NCBI GenBank assembly: GCA_903772945.1
Contig: CAICTM010000729.1
Span: 1 to 50,830 of the forward strand
Direction of reading: 5' to 3'
DNA length: 50,830 bases
Source of the DNA: Seminavis robusta
Taxonomy: Eukaryota > Bacillariophyta > Bacillariophyceae > Naviculales > Naviculaceae
Within the stretch, counting starts at the first letter, position 1. Every line of letters starts with the position of its first letter. The position numbers and the translations under genes are program-made. Positions 10,438-19,160 of the stretch are shown here, one piece after another. The notes below the pieces were generated by a model, which saw only the letters and a program-made list of their open reading frames with translations, was not told the DNA's origin and ran no database searches.

Positions 10438-11483
10438 CAGCTGGCCTCGCTCTTCCCAATCCCACTAGCACTATCGATGAAAATCGTAGTGCTAGTCAGG
10501 ACATCTGCAGTGTGATCACAGCTAGTCTGTGTGATCCCTCCGAAGAATTCCGCATTGTGGATCACCGTCAGGCAGTGTCTGATGGTCATGAGGCTCTTCG
10601 CGCTCGCCGCGAAGCTGCAGCTGCTGTGAACCTGCACAAGGTCTTAGGTACCTTGCCACGTTCCAGTCGTTCTGTTGTGAAGCGCGCCCCGGAGACTGGC
10701 GCCTGGCTTCATGTGGTTCCAGTGCCAGAAAATGGCACTGTTCTCGCTGCCCAGGAATTCCGCGATGCTTTGCACTTGCGCTACGATCGGAGCCCCTCTG
10801 ATCTTCCCAGCCACTGTGATGGCTGTGGAGAGCGCTTCAGTGTCACTCACGCCCTTTCCTGTACCAAGGGCGGTCTGGTTCTCCAACGCCACAATGAAGT
10901 GCGTGATGAACTCGGTGATCTCGCTGCCAAGGCATTCATCCCATCTGCAGTTCGCAACGAACCCCGTATCCAACTTAGTTGCTCTGCAGCTACGGATGCT
11001 TCGCCTTCCAGCGACTCTTCTGTAGTTCTCACCCCATCCGAGGAACGAGGTGATCTCCTTATCCGTGGCCTCTGGCAATGCGGAACTGACGGCATAATTG
11101 ATGTTCGTGTCATCAATCTTGATGCTGCTTCTCACTGTCGCAAGGATCCTGACAAGGTCCTTCGCAATGGCGAACGTGACAAGAAACGCAAGTATCTCGA
11201 CGCCTGTCTTTCCCAACGCCGCCACTTTACTCCGTTTGTTGTCTCTGCTGATGGTCTCCTTGGGGCCGAAGCTGAGGCACTCGCGAAACGTATTTCCGCT
11301 TTGCTCGCTGCAAAGTGGGAACGCCCTTACTCAGTGGTGCGTGGCTACGTTAATGCTCGGCTCAGCCTAGCTATTCTTCGGGCCCGCCACCTCTGCATGC
11401 GTGGCTCTCGTGTCCCTGCTGGCACAATGAGCTACCGTCGTTCTCTCTGGGATGCCGATGGTGCACTTGCACTCTTCCGCTAA
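10438..11483 (+). pseudogene. Non-LTR retrotransposon C-terminal domain: zinc knuckle plus restriction-like endonuclease
   Basis: The open frame from the insertion point to 11483 (last ATG-led part 10512-11483, 323 aa) contains a C-x2-C-x7-H-x3-C knuckle (CDGCGERFSVTHALSC) followed by KGG and RHNE. Further on come RGDLLIRGLWQ, GIIDVRV and KKRKY. The order Cys-His knuckle, then (P/G)D, then D-x-V-x-V, then Lys matches the PD-(D/E)xK endonuclease at the end of R2/NeSL/CRE-type LINEs (family knowledge; the fold is inferred). The end has YSVVRGYVNARLS and RARHLCMRGSR, also shared with this family. Two or three in-frame Met could start a protein, but without RT it is a remnant. The following 290 bases are pyrimidine-rich, consistent with its 3' tail. 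Confidence 0.6.
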
Positions 11484-11777
11484 TTTTGCTCCCTTGTCCT
11501 TCCTGGTTTTCCTCCATGCACCCCCCTTCCCTGCCCCCCTTGTTTTGCCCTGCTCGCGTCCTCATTGCTCTCCCCGTATGCCCACCACACCAGCCACCCA
11601 CCACCGCAGCCACTGCTTTGCCCACCGGTAGCCTCGCCCCCCTCGCTCCTTAACGTATCTATTTAGTATTTATGTTCTTCTTCCTCATCTCAGCTCTCTC
11701 TATTCCATAGTAACTTTCCACCGTGCTAGCTAGCTAAGCACAGCTACCGGTAGGACCCAAGCAATCAAGAAAGAAAG

Positions 11778-12668
11778 ATGGACCCCTTTGGAGTCGTCAC
11801 AACGCCCATGGCCATTGCCATTACTCTGGCATTGGCCATTCGTGCTCACCGAAAGAAGAACCTGACACCGTCGGGTGCCGTCGCGGGAAGTGCCGTTGGA
11901 TTTTTGATTGTGGGCACGGGGCTCCGAGGCATGGTCCTCTTTTTCTTTTACCAAATTGGTAGTATGGCCACGAAATACAACAAACTCGCAAAAGAACAAA
12001 AAGATGCGACATTGGCAGGACATGCCGCCCGAGGAGTGCCCCAAGTGTTGGCCGTGAGCATCACACCCGTCGCACTGTCGTTGATGCATGCTCTATGGTG
12101 TGGCGCCGAACAGCCCATTGTCTTTCATCATGACAATGACAACAACAATCTCGCCGCATCCTTGACCTGTGGTATTTTGGCACATCATGCTACGTGTCTC
12201 GCGGATACACTGGCAAGTGAACTGGGGATTCTTTCGAAGACCACTCCAATCCTCATTACCAATCCTTGGCGACGTGTTCCCGCTGGGACGAATGGGGGCA
12301 TTACGGTCTTGGGAACGTTTTGGAGTTTGGCCGGCGGGGCCGTCATTGGACTGTTGACCGTGCTCATGGATTTCTTGAGTGGGATCTTTGTGCCGTCCAA
12401 TGTTCTTCCCATGATTCTACTCGGGGCAGTTTCTGGGGTGGTGGGATCCCTGGCAGATTCCTTGCTGGGAGCAACCCTCCAAAGTTCCTACTACGATTCG
12501 GATAAGAAAATGACGTATCACGCCAATAGCGAGGACCTCCCTGCTACAGCCGAGTTGCTCTCTGGGATCAATCTATTGACCAATGAACAAGTCAACTTTG
12601 TCAGTAGTTTGATCACCACAGCTATTGGTGGATGGGTGCTGGGGCCGTTGGTCTTTGCGTTGACGTAA
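11778..12668 (+). CDS. TMEM19 / DUF92 family multipass membrane protein (VTE6-like)
   Basis: A 296-residue protein with several hydrophobic segments. The diagnostic DUF92 stretch lies at residues ~158-180: ILITNPWRRVPAGTNGGITV, followed by LGTFWSLAGGAVIG. Early residues show GSAVGFLIVG, also usual in the family. Plant VTE6 phosphorylates phytyl phosphate for tocopherol synthesis; animal TMEM19 has no settled role (family knowledge). Which function applies here cannot be told from sequence. The length is close to the family norm and no intron is needed. The ATG at 11778 follows AAGAAAG and a leader with CTAGCTAG and TACCGGTA palindromes. Position 11484-11777 upstream is the pyrimidine-rich tail of the non-LTR remnant plus this leader. 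Its genic neighbours are unrelated. Confidence 0.85.
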   Translation: MDPFGVVTTPMAIAITLALAIRAHRKKNLTPSGAVAGSAVGFLIVGTGLRGMVLFFFYQIGSMATKYNKLAKEQKDATLAGHAARGVPQVLAVSITPVALSLMHALWCGAEQPIVFHHDNDNNNLAASLTCGILAHHATCLADTLASELGILSKTTPILITNPWRRVPAGTNGGITVLGTFWSLAGGAVIGLLTVLMDFLSGIFVPSNVLPMILLGAVSGVVGSLADSLLGATLQSSYYDSDKKMTYHANSEDLPATAELLSGINLLTNEQVNFVSSLITTAIGGWVLGPLVFALT

Positions 12669-13338
12669 TGTATGAAGTGGCAATGATGAGACTTGGGCAT
12701 CACAAATTTGGCACACAACCTACAAAGAAATTGCTTTGAAGCTGATAAACTGCGCGACTGCTTCGAAAACAGCATTGAGCAGATAGATTGTTTCTATTGG
12801 AATCGCTCGAATGATTCAATCAGAGAGAGGCTCCGTGGACAACGAATCATGAATAGAATGGAATCGCATCGAATGAATTGAGGTCCTCCATCTGGTCGGT
12901 TTCGCTCCATGAGGTATCCGGTATTCGGTGGGACAAACAATTGCTCGTTTAAAAATAAAAAGTGGACCGTCGAAGAAGTGGCGTGCACATGCACCATACC
13001 TTCTGCAGCGTTGGCTAGCTTCTACCGCTGCGTTCGAGGTGACCTTTCGATTGTAACGAGCACTATCTTTACTCCGGAATGCGAAAGAATCGATGGGCTG
13101 TACAAATTATTCAGTAGTGTGTTCTTCTCTATAGAATCATTATTATGTATATTAAAAAGAGAAACAAGGGCCGAGACCCTTCAGATGTGAGGCTGCAACT
13201 CCGGCATAACGATTACCTTGTTCAGGAGTTGCAGTTCACGTTTTGGTTGGTTCCACCGTAGTAATCAACGCGTCGCCGTTGATCTCGTGTGTGTGTGTGC
13301 CATGTAGGTTAGGACAACATACCGTACTCGAGTCTTCT
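12669..13338. other. Intergenic, tail-to-tail between TMEM19-like and UBL genes
   Basis: 670 bases between two convergent stops. A short (GT)n run lies near 13290-13300. I see no credible gene or RNA. Confidence 0.6.
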
Positions 13339-15072
13339 TTAGAACGGCAAAAATCCCAGAGGATTGGTACCACTCGATGCGGTCGCATTGGACCGCAACA
13401 TATTCGCGAGTTGCTCTTCGAGTGTCGCTCGTGGAGCTTCGGCAGGGGGTGCTGCCGCCACCGGTGCAGCTTGTCCCAACAATGCCGCTACATTTTGATG
13501 GGACGACAATTGTTCGAGCAAGGACGACGTTGGCTGTTGCGCCACCACCGGATTGGAGGCGGCCAATTGTTCCATCAACGAGGGCGGACTGTACGCTGAT
13601 GTCAGTTGCTCCAGCAAGGATGCCGTTGATGCCGGCGGCGCGGCCGCCGACAGTCGCTCCCACAGACTGGCATTGGCAGTACTATTTTGCTGCTGTTGTT
13701 GTTGATGTGGCGACGAGAGTTGCTCAATCAATGCCGCGGCGGCATTTTGATGCGCATTCGACGACACGACGGGTGCGGGCATGCGGGCCACACTGGTGTC
13801 TTGTTGTTGTTGCTGCTGTTGTTGCTGTCGTCGCAACAAACTGGCCAAATCTCCGGCATTGGCGGCAATTTGATCGAGCATTTGCGCCAAATTATTGTTG
13901 TGATTGTTGTTGTTGTTTCCATTGTTGTTGCTGACCGCAGCAGTGGTGGGACGAGCGTACAATTCTTGGAGTAAACTGGCAATAGCGGGATTACTCGCCA
14001 AGGCTTCGGGTTCGGGTGGTCGCAACAAGGACGACAGAGCCGATGGGGGACGTCCACCCCCACCCACCGCTTCTTCCAAGAGCGCCAACGTGGTTTCGTC
14101 CAATCCCGCGGGTCGAGCTGTACTACTATTGACAGCAGTGGGAGGACAGAGCACGCGACTAATTTCATTGGCAATCGATGCGGCCGATCCAGGCGCTGCG
14201 GCAACGCCCAACAAGGACGAGAGCGAATTTTGCTGTGGCTGTCGTTGCTGTGGCGGCGGCGGTTGATCCAATCGAAATGTCACGAGCACCGCTCGAGCGA
14301 GGACATCAACGGGAATATTATCCAAATTGATGCGATTGACCAACTCTCGAATTTGTTGATCTTGCGAGACGCGAATTTGATCGGCCGCCGCCACCGCCGC
14401 GGCCAGCAGTGCTGCCGTGTCGTCTTGACCGCCAGGAGCCGCCGCGGCTACAGCCGGAGGTACCAACGAGCCACCCCCCAAGTCCAGCGCATACGGATGA
14501 TACGCCGCCGGGTCCATCATTCCCGGACGACTTGTTGTCGGCTGCGAAGATGTTCGACGACGGCGACGAAGCGGAGCTGCCACGGCCACACGACGGGGTT
14601 CTTGCGATGGATTCTCCGACAGCTCTCGCGCGGTCCGGACACTGGGAGCCACGCCTTTCGGAAGTGGCGTCAAATGGACAAAGATCTTGTTGTCGGGCTT
14701 CATCTTGAGATCGCCCTGTAACGACTGCGTGTCGTCACGGAGCATCTTACCCGAGAAAATCAACCGCTGGCGGTCGTGCGGAACCTCGTCTTCTTCGCCG
14801 GCGTCTTTGAGAGCCGTCGTGATGCGTTTCTTGAGGTCCAACACGGTAGCTGCGTTGGCAGTGTCGTCCATTTCAAACTCGAGTGATTCTCGTTCCGCCT
14901 TGCCGACCCGTCGCACCACAATCTTGAGCGGTTTCGCCTCTTCTTCCGACTCATCATCGTCCTCCTCGCTACTACCACTCGTGGAACTACTATCTGCTTC
15001 TTCTTCTTCCGCAGCTGCCAATTCTTCGTGCTTGCGCTTCTTCTTGGCTGCTGCTGCTGCTGTGGACGACAT
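13339..15072 (-). CDS. Ubiquitin-like domain protein with Gln/Asn-rich low-complexity tail
   Basis: 577 residues, single exon, ATG at 15072. The N-terminus has a poly-Ala stretch, a KKKRKHEE basic patch that could serve nuclear import, and a long Glu/Ser-rich acidic run. Residues ~48-135 form a ubiquitin-like fold: KIVVRRVGK, VLDLKKRI, RQRLIFSGKMLRDD, SLQGDLKMKPDNKIFVHL. The rest is disordered, with LL-E-L repeats ((S/A)LLEQL, repeated at least five times), poly-Gln and poly-Asn. Ubiquilin/BAG6-type shuttle factors share an N-terminal UBL with such tails (family knowledge), but no UBA domain is visible, so I do not name it. The repeated 'SLLEQL' helices could be short interaction motifs (inference). 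Confidence 0.8.
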   Translation of the reverse strand: MSSTAAAAAKKKRKHEELAAAEEEEADSSSTSGSSEEDDDESEEEAKPLKIVVRRVGKAERESLEFEMDDTANAATVLDLKKRITTALKDAGEEDEVPHDRQRLIFSGKMLRDDTQSLQGDLKMKPDNKIFVHLTPLPKGVAPSVRTARELSENPSQEPRRVAVAAPLRRRRRTSSQPTTSRPGMMDPAAYHPYALDLGGGSLVPPAVAAAAPGGQDDTAALLAAAVAAADQIRVSQDQQIRELVNRINLDNIPVDVLARAVLVTFRLDQPPPPQQRQPQQNSLSSLLGVAAAPGSAASIANEISRVLCPPTAVNSSTARPAGLDETTLALLEEAVGGGGRPPSALSSLLRPPEPEALASNPAIASLLQELYARPTTAAVSNNNGNNNNNHNNNLAQMLDQIAANAGDLASLLRRQQQQQQQQQDTSVARMPAPVVSSNAHQNAAAALIEQLSSPHQQQQQQNSTANASLWERLSAAAPPASTASLLEQLTSAYSPPSLMEQLAASNPVVAQQPTSSLLEQLSSHQNVAALLGQAAPVAAAPPAEAPRATLEEQLANMLRSNATASSGTNPLGFLPF

Positions 15073-16361
15073 GGTACTTTAAAAGAAAGGTTGCTCGACT
15101 ACTAATTGAAACTGGTGTGGTTGCTTTGCTCGGTATGTTGCAATTGTGAAAATCCCTAGCTAGCAGTTTCAGTTTGTCGAGGCTCCGAGTATCCGCTCTT
15201 GTTGTTGGTTGCTGCCGTAGGGTAGAAAACAACAGTTTGTAGCCAAAGCAGTTTGTAGCCAAAACTGTGCGGAGTGTGCTTTTGGGATTGGATGTGGCGA
15301 TGGCGGATGCGGAAGCAAGCCGCGCTGGGTCTTGATGGCCATGCCGCTAATAAGTACAGTAGAAAGAGGCAATACCGGTTCTTAAGTAACTACTGGTACT
15401 GAGATTCCTGGTAAGAGGGTAACAAACATGTTATGGCTCCTTCAACTCAAGCCTTTCTTCGTGATTGACTCCTAACAAAGGGGTAATCTTAATCTACCAA
15501 CACGTCACTCAACTAATTTCCTTCGCAAGTACCAGCACCCTCCAACAGGAGTGCGCATATGAAGAGAAAGGTTTGACGGAAAGGCCATCGCAGGTCACAG
15601 AGAACAAACAGATGACCAAAAGACTTAGTAAAGCCACGTTAAGCCACATCTCAAATGACTGTGACTGGGACCCAAGCTGAATGGGAGATTGGGGTTTTGT
15701 TTTTTAAAGGAATCCTGATTACATGCAATATTGCCTCAGACAAGATCTGGCACATACCAGGTAATATTTTACCTGCGACTGCTGGTACCAGTGTTGCGGT
15801 CGTGCTGCTAGCTAGAGCTACTAGAGAGTAGCAGCCATTTCCGGCAGTTGCTATAATACCGCTACCGTGCCAACCGATTGATCACGTCTAACCTGAGCAT
15901 CATTCAACATACCTTTTTGATTGAAGCGCATACTTGAACTACCGTACAAACAACAGCGGGCTACTTCTCGTGTTACTTTTGAAATCATGTTTTTGATGGA
16001 TATACAAGATCGATGGTATCAGTGTGCTCGCCCTGAAAAGAGCTGCCCAACCAAACTAGACTAGCGTTACCCGTACCTGCAAGCACTGGTCTGGGCAGGA
16101 ATTCGACCTCAACCAGGAAACCATTACCCCAGCTACCTCACAAAGATTTGCTGACAACCCAACAATTCTGTAGCTTGGACACTTCGAGCCATGGACTTTT
16201 CGATCTTGCGGTTTTAAGAATAATAATCGAGTTCAACGATGCCTCGTTGTTAAGATTACACCCGACACCCGCTGGCCACGTCGTGCAACGAAGCTACCAA
16301 CCCAAGCACGGTGGCCTTCCCAGGTACTAGTACTAGTACAGCACTTTCACCCCACTTCACC
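15073..16361. other. Intergenic, head-to-head between UBL and armadillo-like gene 1
   Basis: About 1.29 kb. It contains CTAGCTAG palindromes at 15156 and 15808, and an ACTAGTACTAGTAC palindrome just before the downstream ATG. No convincing reading frame or RNA gene was seen. It should hold both promoters. Confidence 0.6.
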
Positions 16362-17201
16362 ATGGCGTCGTCGGAGCCTGCATCCAAACGTCGCCGTACC
16401 TCGGGAGAGTTGGATCCACAGCCAGCTGTGGTTGGATCCTCACCCACGGTTGTCCAGCCTACTGAGGAACCAGATTCTGGATCTTTTGTGGCACCAAAGC
16501 TTGAAGAGATTCCTCAGTTGCTGTTTGTGGAACTTCAGAAGGATAAAGAAGAAGATATTGTTGCAGCTTTGAAGCAACTCTTTGATCTGTTCAGCCCAAA
16601 AGACAAAAAAGACAAGAATGACCCAGCCCTCAAGAATTGGGAGAAGACAAAGCACCTTGGTCCCCCCAGCTTTGTGGTTGTCAACATGCGCAAGTGGGCC
16701 CCAAACCATTATATCCAGCTCTGGTCATGCAGAGTTCTTTCTGTGCTAATGGTCTGTTCTAAAAACTCCTGTTCTAACAATTCCTGCATTGCCGAGATGG
16801 CCACGGTGGAATCTGGAGGTGTTGAAGCTGTTCTCAATGCCATGAAGAGCTTTCCTCAATCTGAGGTTGTAATCCAGCGTGCCTGTTGTGCCCTGAGGAA
16901 CACATTTCTCAGTTTGATTAAGCGACCCAAAGTTGTAAAAGATTGTGCCGCTCGCTTTGTGGAAGAACTCGAAGGCGTAGCTGTCATGCTTCAAACTATA
17001 AAAGAGTTTCCTGAAGACACATCCATTCTCGAGCATTGTTGCCTGGTATTCAAAAATCTGGCAGCTTCCTTCAAACAACATCATGGTATGTTTATTGATG
17101 CTGGAGTTGTGGAAGCTGTAGCTTCAGTCCAAAAGAAGCATTCCGACAATGAAGAGCTGAAGGAAGCGACTAAAAAATTCATGTCTGCCATGTTCTCTTG
17201 A
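16362..17201 (+). CDS. Armadillo-like repeat protein, paralogue 1
   Basis: 279 residues from the ATG at 16362 (context CACCATGG); the frame extends further upstream only without ATG. It begins MASSEPASKRRRTSG, a short basic patch. An all-helical body follows, with armadillo-like signatures: WAPNHYIQLWSCRVLSVLM, VESGGVEAVLNAMKSFPQS, VIQRACCALRN, SILEHCCLVFKNLA and DAGVVEAVASVQKKHSDN. The 'GgveavlnaMk...vqe.accaLrNl' spacing is typical of ARM repeats in diatom proteins. The paralogue lies opposite at 17686-18633. A 2-bp difference (TTCTCTTGA here, TTCTCTCTTGAG there) places the stop 42 codons earlier than in the partner. The function is unknown; a scaffold or binding role is likely for the fold. 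Confidence 0.82.
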   Translation: MASSEPASKRRRTSGELDPQPAVVGSSPTVVQPTEEPDSGSFVAPKLEEIPQLLFVELQKDKEEDIVAALKQLFDLFSPKDKKDKNDPALKNWEKTKHLGPPSFVVVNMRKWAPNHYIQLWSCRVLSVLMVCSKNSCSNNSCIAEMATVESGGVEAVLNAMKSFPQSEVVIQRACCALRNTFLSLIKRPKVVKDCAARFVEELEGVAVMLQTIKEFPEDTSILEHCCLVFKNLAASFKQHHGMFIDAGVVEAVASVQKKHSDNEELKEATKKFMSAMFS

Positions 17202-17685
17202 GTCTGGAATCTGCTGTGCTTTCCCTTTGCTGGAGTTTGCAATTATCTCTATTATGTAGCTCTTTGGCGCTTTGGATGTCAGGCTTGTCAGTAGCATTAA
17301 TAGAACTTTATAGGATAGTCTTATTCTACGGTGTGTTTGAGGGTATACTTGGCTTCTTCCAGGAGGAGATCCACGCTGGGGGCATACACCAAATAGTTTT
17401 GGAGGACGTTGAATCAAAAATAGGAGTACCGTAGGGCATGCTCGAATGCCTGATGCTTGGTCACCAGATTGAAAGTCTGCCAACTCTCTGGCTTTCAGGT
17501 AGATAATCCCTACACCAACAAACAACTCTATCTGACTTTTGTAAATCTGGATTTCTCCAAGATGGTTCAACCAAACCGCACGCACCGGAATCTTTTGGAG
17601 CTGGAAGTGATGTTGCCTATTCCAAGTTTTCTGTAGCTGTGGAAGATGGCCCATTTGTTCAGACTCGATGCTATAAAGTTCTATT
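17202..17685. other. Convergent intergenic with duplicated 3' flanks
   Basis: The first ~110 bases align with the last codons and 3' flank of the opposing paralogue (TTTGCTGGAGT, GCAATTA, CTTGTCAGTA, TAGAACTTTATAG), so the duplication includes the 3' side. The middle (~17330-17660), read on the minus strand, gives fragments such as WLNHLGEIQIYKSQ and HQAFEHALRYSYF. These faintly recall TPR repeats but are broken by stops, so at most a relic. Confidence 0.5.
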
Positions 17686-18633
17686 TTAAAGGTTACTGAC
17701 AAGTCTTCCAACCAAAGCATCAAACAGCTGTAATATAGACATAGCTAATTGCATACTCCAGCAAAGAGAAGGCACAGAAGATTCAATTAACAGAGTCAAG
17801 GACTCAAGAGAGAACATGGTTGCCATGAAATATTTGGTAGATACCTGCAGCTTTTTATCTTGGGAATACTTCTTTTGGACTGAAGCTACAGCTTCCACAA
17901 CTCCAGCATCAATGAACATCCCATGATGCTCTTTGAAGCAAGTAGCCAGATTGGAGAATAAACAACAACAGTTATCAAGAATGCATGTGTCTTCCGGAAA
18001 CTCTTTCATAGTCTGAAGCATGAGAGATGTTCCGTCAAGTTCTTCCACAAATCGGAGTGCACAGTCTTTTACAACTGTGGGTCGTGTGACCAATGGCATA
18101 AAAGTGCTCCTGAGGGCACAACAGGCAAACATGATTAGACTTCCAAAACGGGGGAAGCACTTCATGGCATTGAGAACAGCTTCAACACCTCCAGATTCCA
18201 CCATGGCTGACTCTGCAATGCAGGAATTCTTAGAACAGAACATTAGCACAGAAAGAACTCTGCATGACCAGAGCTGGATATAATGGTTTGGGGCCCATTT
18301 GCGCATGTTGACAACCACAACACTGATGGGACCAAGGTGCTGGGTTTTCACCCGATTCTTGAAGGCTGGGTCGTTCTTATCTTTCTTGTCTTTTGGAAGG
18401 AACAGATCATGGATTTGATTCAAAGCTGCAACCACGTATTCTGGTTTATTCTTCTGGAGTTCCACAAAGAGCAAATGAGGAATCCCTTCAAGCTTTGGTG
18501 CCACCAAAGATTCTCTTGGTTCCTCAGCAGGCTGGACAACCATGTGCGAGGACCCAACCACGGCTGGCTGGTGATTCTGGTACTCTCCACAAGAGGTACG
18601 GCGGCGTTTCCATGCAGGCCTTGTCGACGCCAT
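17686..18633 (-). CDS. Armadillo-like repeat protein, paralogue 2
   Basis: 315 residues, ATG at 18633. It is clearly homologous along its length to the protein at 16362-17201: KRRRTS near the start, FVELQKNK, KDKKDKNDPAFKN, VVNMRKWAPNHYIQLWSCRV, VESGGVEAVLNAMK and HHGMFIDAGVVEAVASVQKK. It lacks a four-residue insertion (SNNS) that follows KNSC in paralogue 1. Its last ~42 residues (from SLESLTLLIES to VGRLVSNL) come from sequence that is 3' untranslated in paralogue 1. The two genes are convergent, stop to stop 484 bp apart. Substitutions are scattered, so this is not a recent copy or an assembly echo. The function is unknown. Confidence 0.82.
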   Translation of the reverse strand: MASTRPAWKRRRTSCGEYQNHQPAVVGSSHMVVQPAEEPRESLVAPKLEGIPHLLFVELQKNKPEYVVAALNQIHDLFLPKDKKDKNDPAFKNRVKTQHLGPISVVVVNMRKWAPNHYIQLWSCRVLSVLMFCSKNSCIAESAMVESGGVEAVLNAMKCFPRFGSLIMFACCALRSTFMPLVTRPTVVKDCALRFVEELDGTSLMLQTMKEFPEDTCILDNCCCLFSNLATCFKEHHGMFIDAGVVEAVASVQKKYSQDKKLQVSTKYFMATMFSLESLTLLIESSVPSLCWSMQLAMSILQLFDALVGRLVSNL

Positions 18634-19160
18634 GGTGAAGTGATTCTACCAAGTCTGTCAACAGAAACTAAACTGCAGTGAAAGTACACGTGTATGGAGG
18701 ACAAATAATAATTGTGATCTCCGTCGATGATTCAATCTCTGATTCTCACAAAAGCCCGAAAATCAAGCGGGCGCGATGATGGGGTTGCGGATTTTTTGAA
18801 AAGGCCAATGACAGCTATTTGTGCAAATTACGGTACCACTTTGTATGCTGTGGAGTAGGGCGACTCTTTTGGTGGCATAGTAGTTCAGAGGCGATGCGAT
18901 TCAGCCAGCTGCCGTACATACAGCAGGGCCCATGTCCTGGATTGATTTGAAAAACGTCCAGGCAGTGTCCAGTAGGTACAGCGTAGTTCAGTGGAAAGGC
19001 TAGCAGAAGTCGACGTATCTTCGAATTGTCACCCGAACCTTCACGTCGGAGCACAAGCCAGCAGACTCTCTTGCCGTCCACCTCCGAAGCGATGCACTTT
19101 TGCTGTCCGTGACATTTATTTGATCGTTGCGCGTAAGTTGTCATGTTAGTTTTAATATCT
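18634..19160. other. Intergenic between helicase 3' end and armadillo-like gene 2
   Basis: About 530 bases, presumably the helicase 3' UTR and the promoter of the next minus-strand gene. No credible frame or RNA was seen. Confidence 0.5.

Noticed and set aside
17124..17723. 199-codon frame spanning both armadillo gene ends
   Set aside because: It overlaps the 3' coding ends of both genes; only a short inner part recalls TPR, which is reported as a weak finding.
18815..19160. Possible extra exon of the helicase downstream of 19161
   Set aside because: The helicase ends with a normal basic tail and stop; no splice sites or homology support extension.
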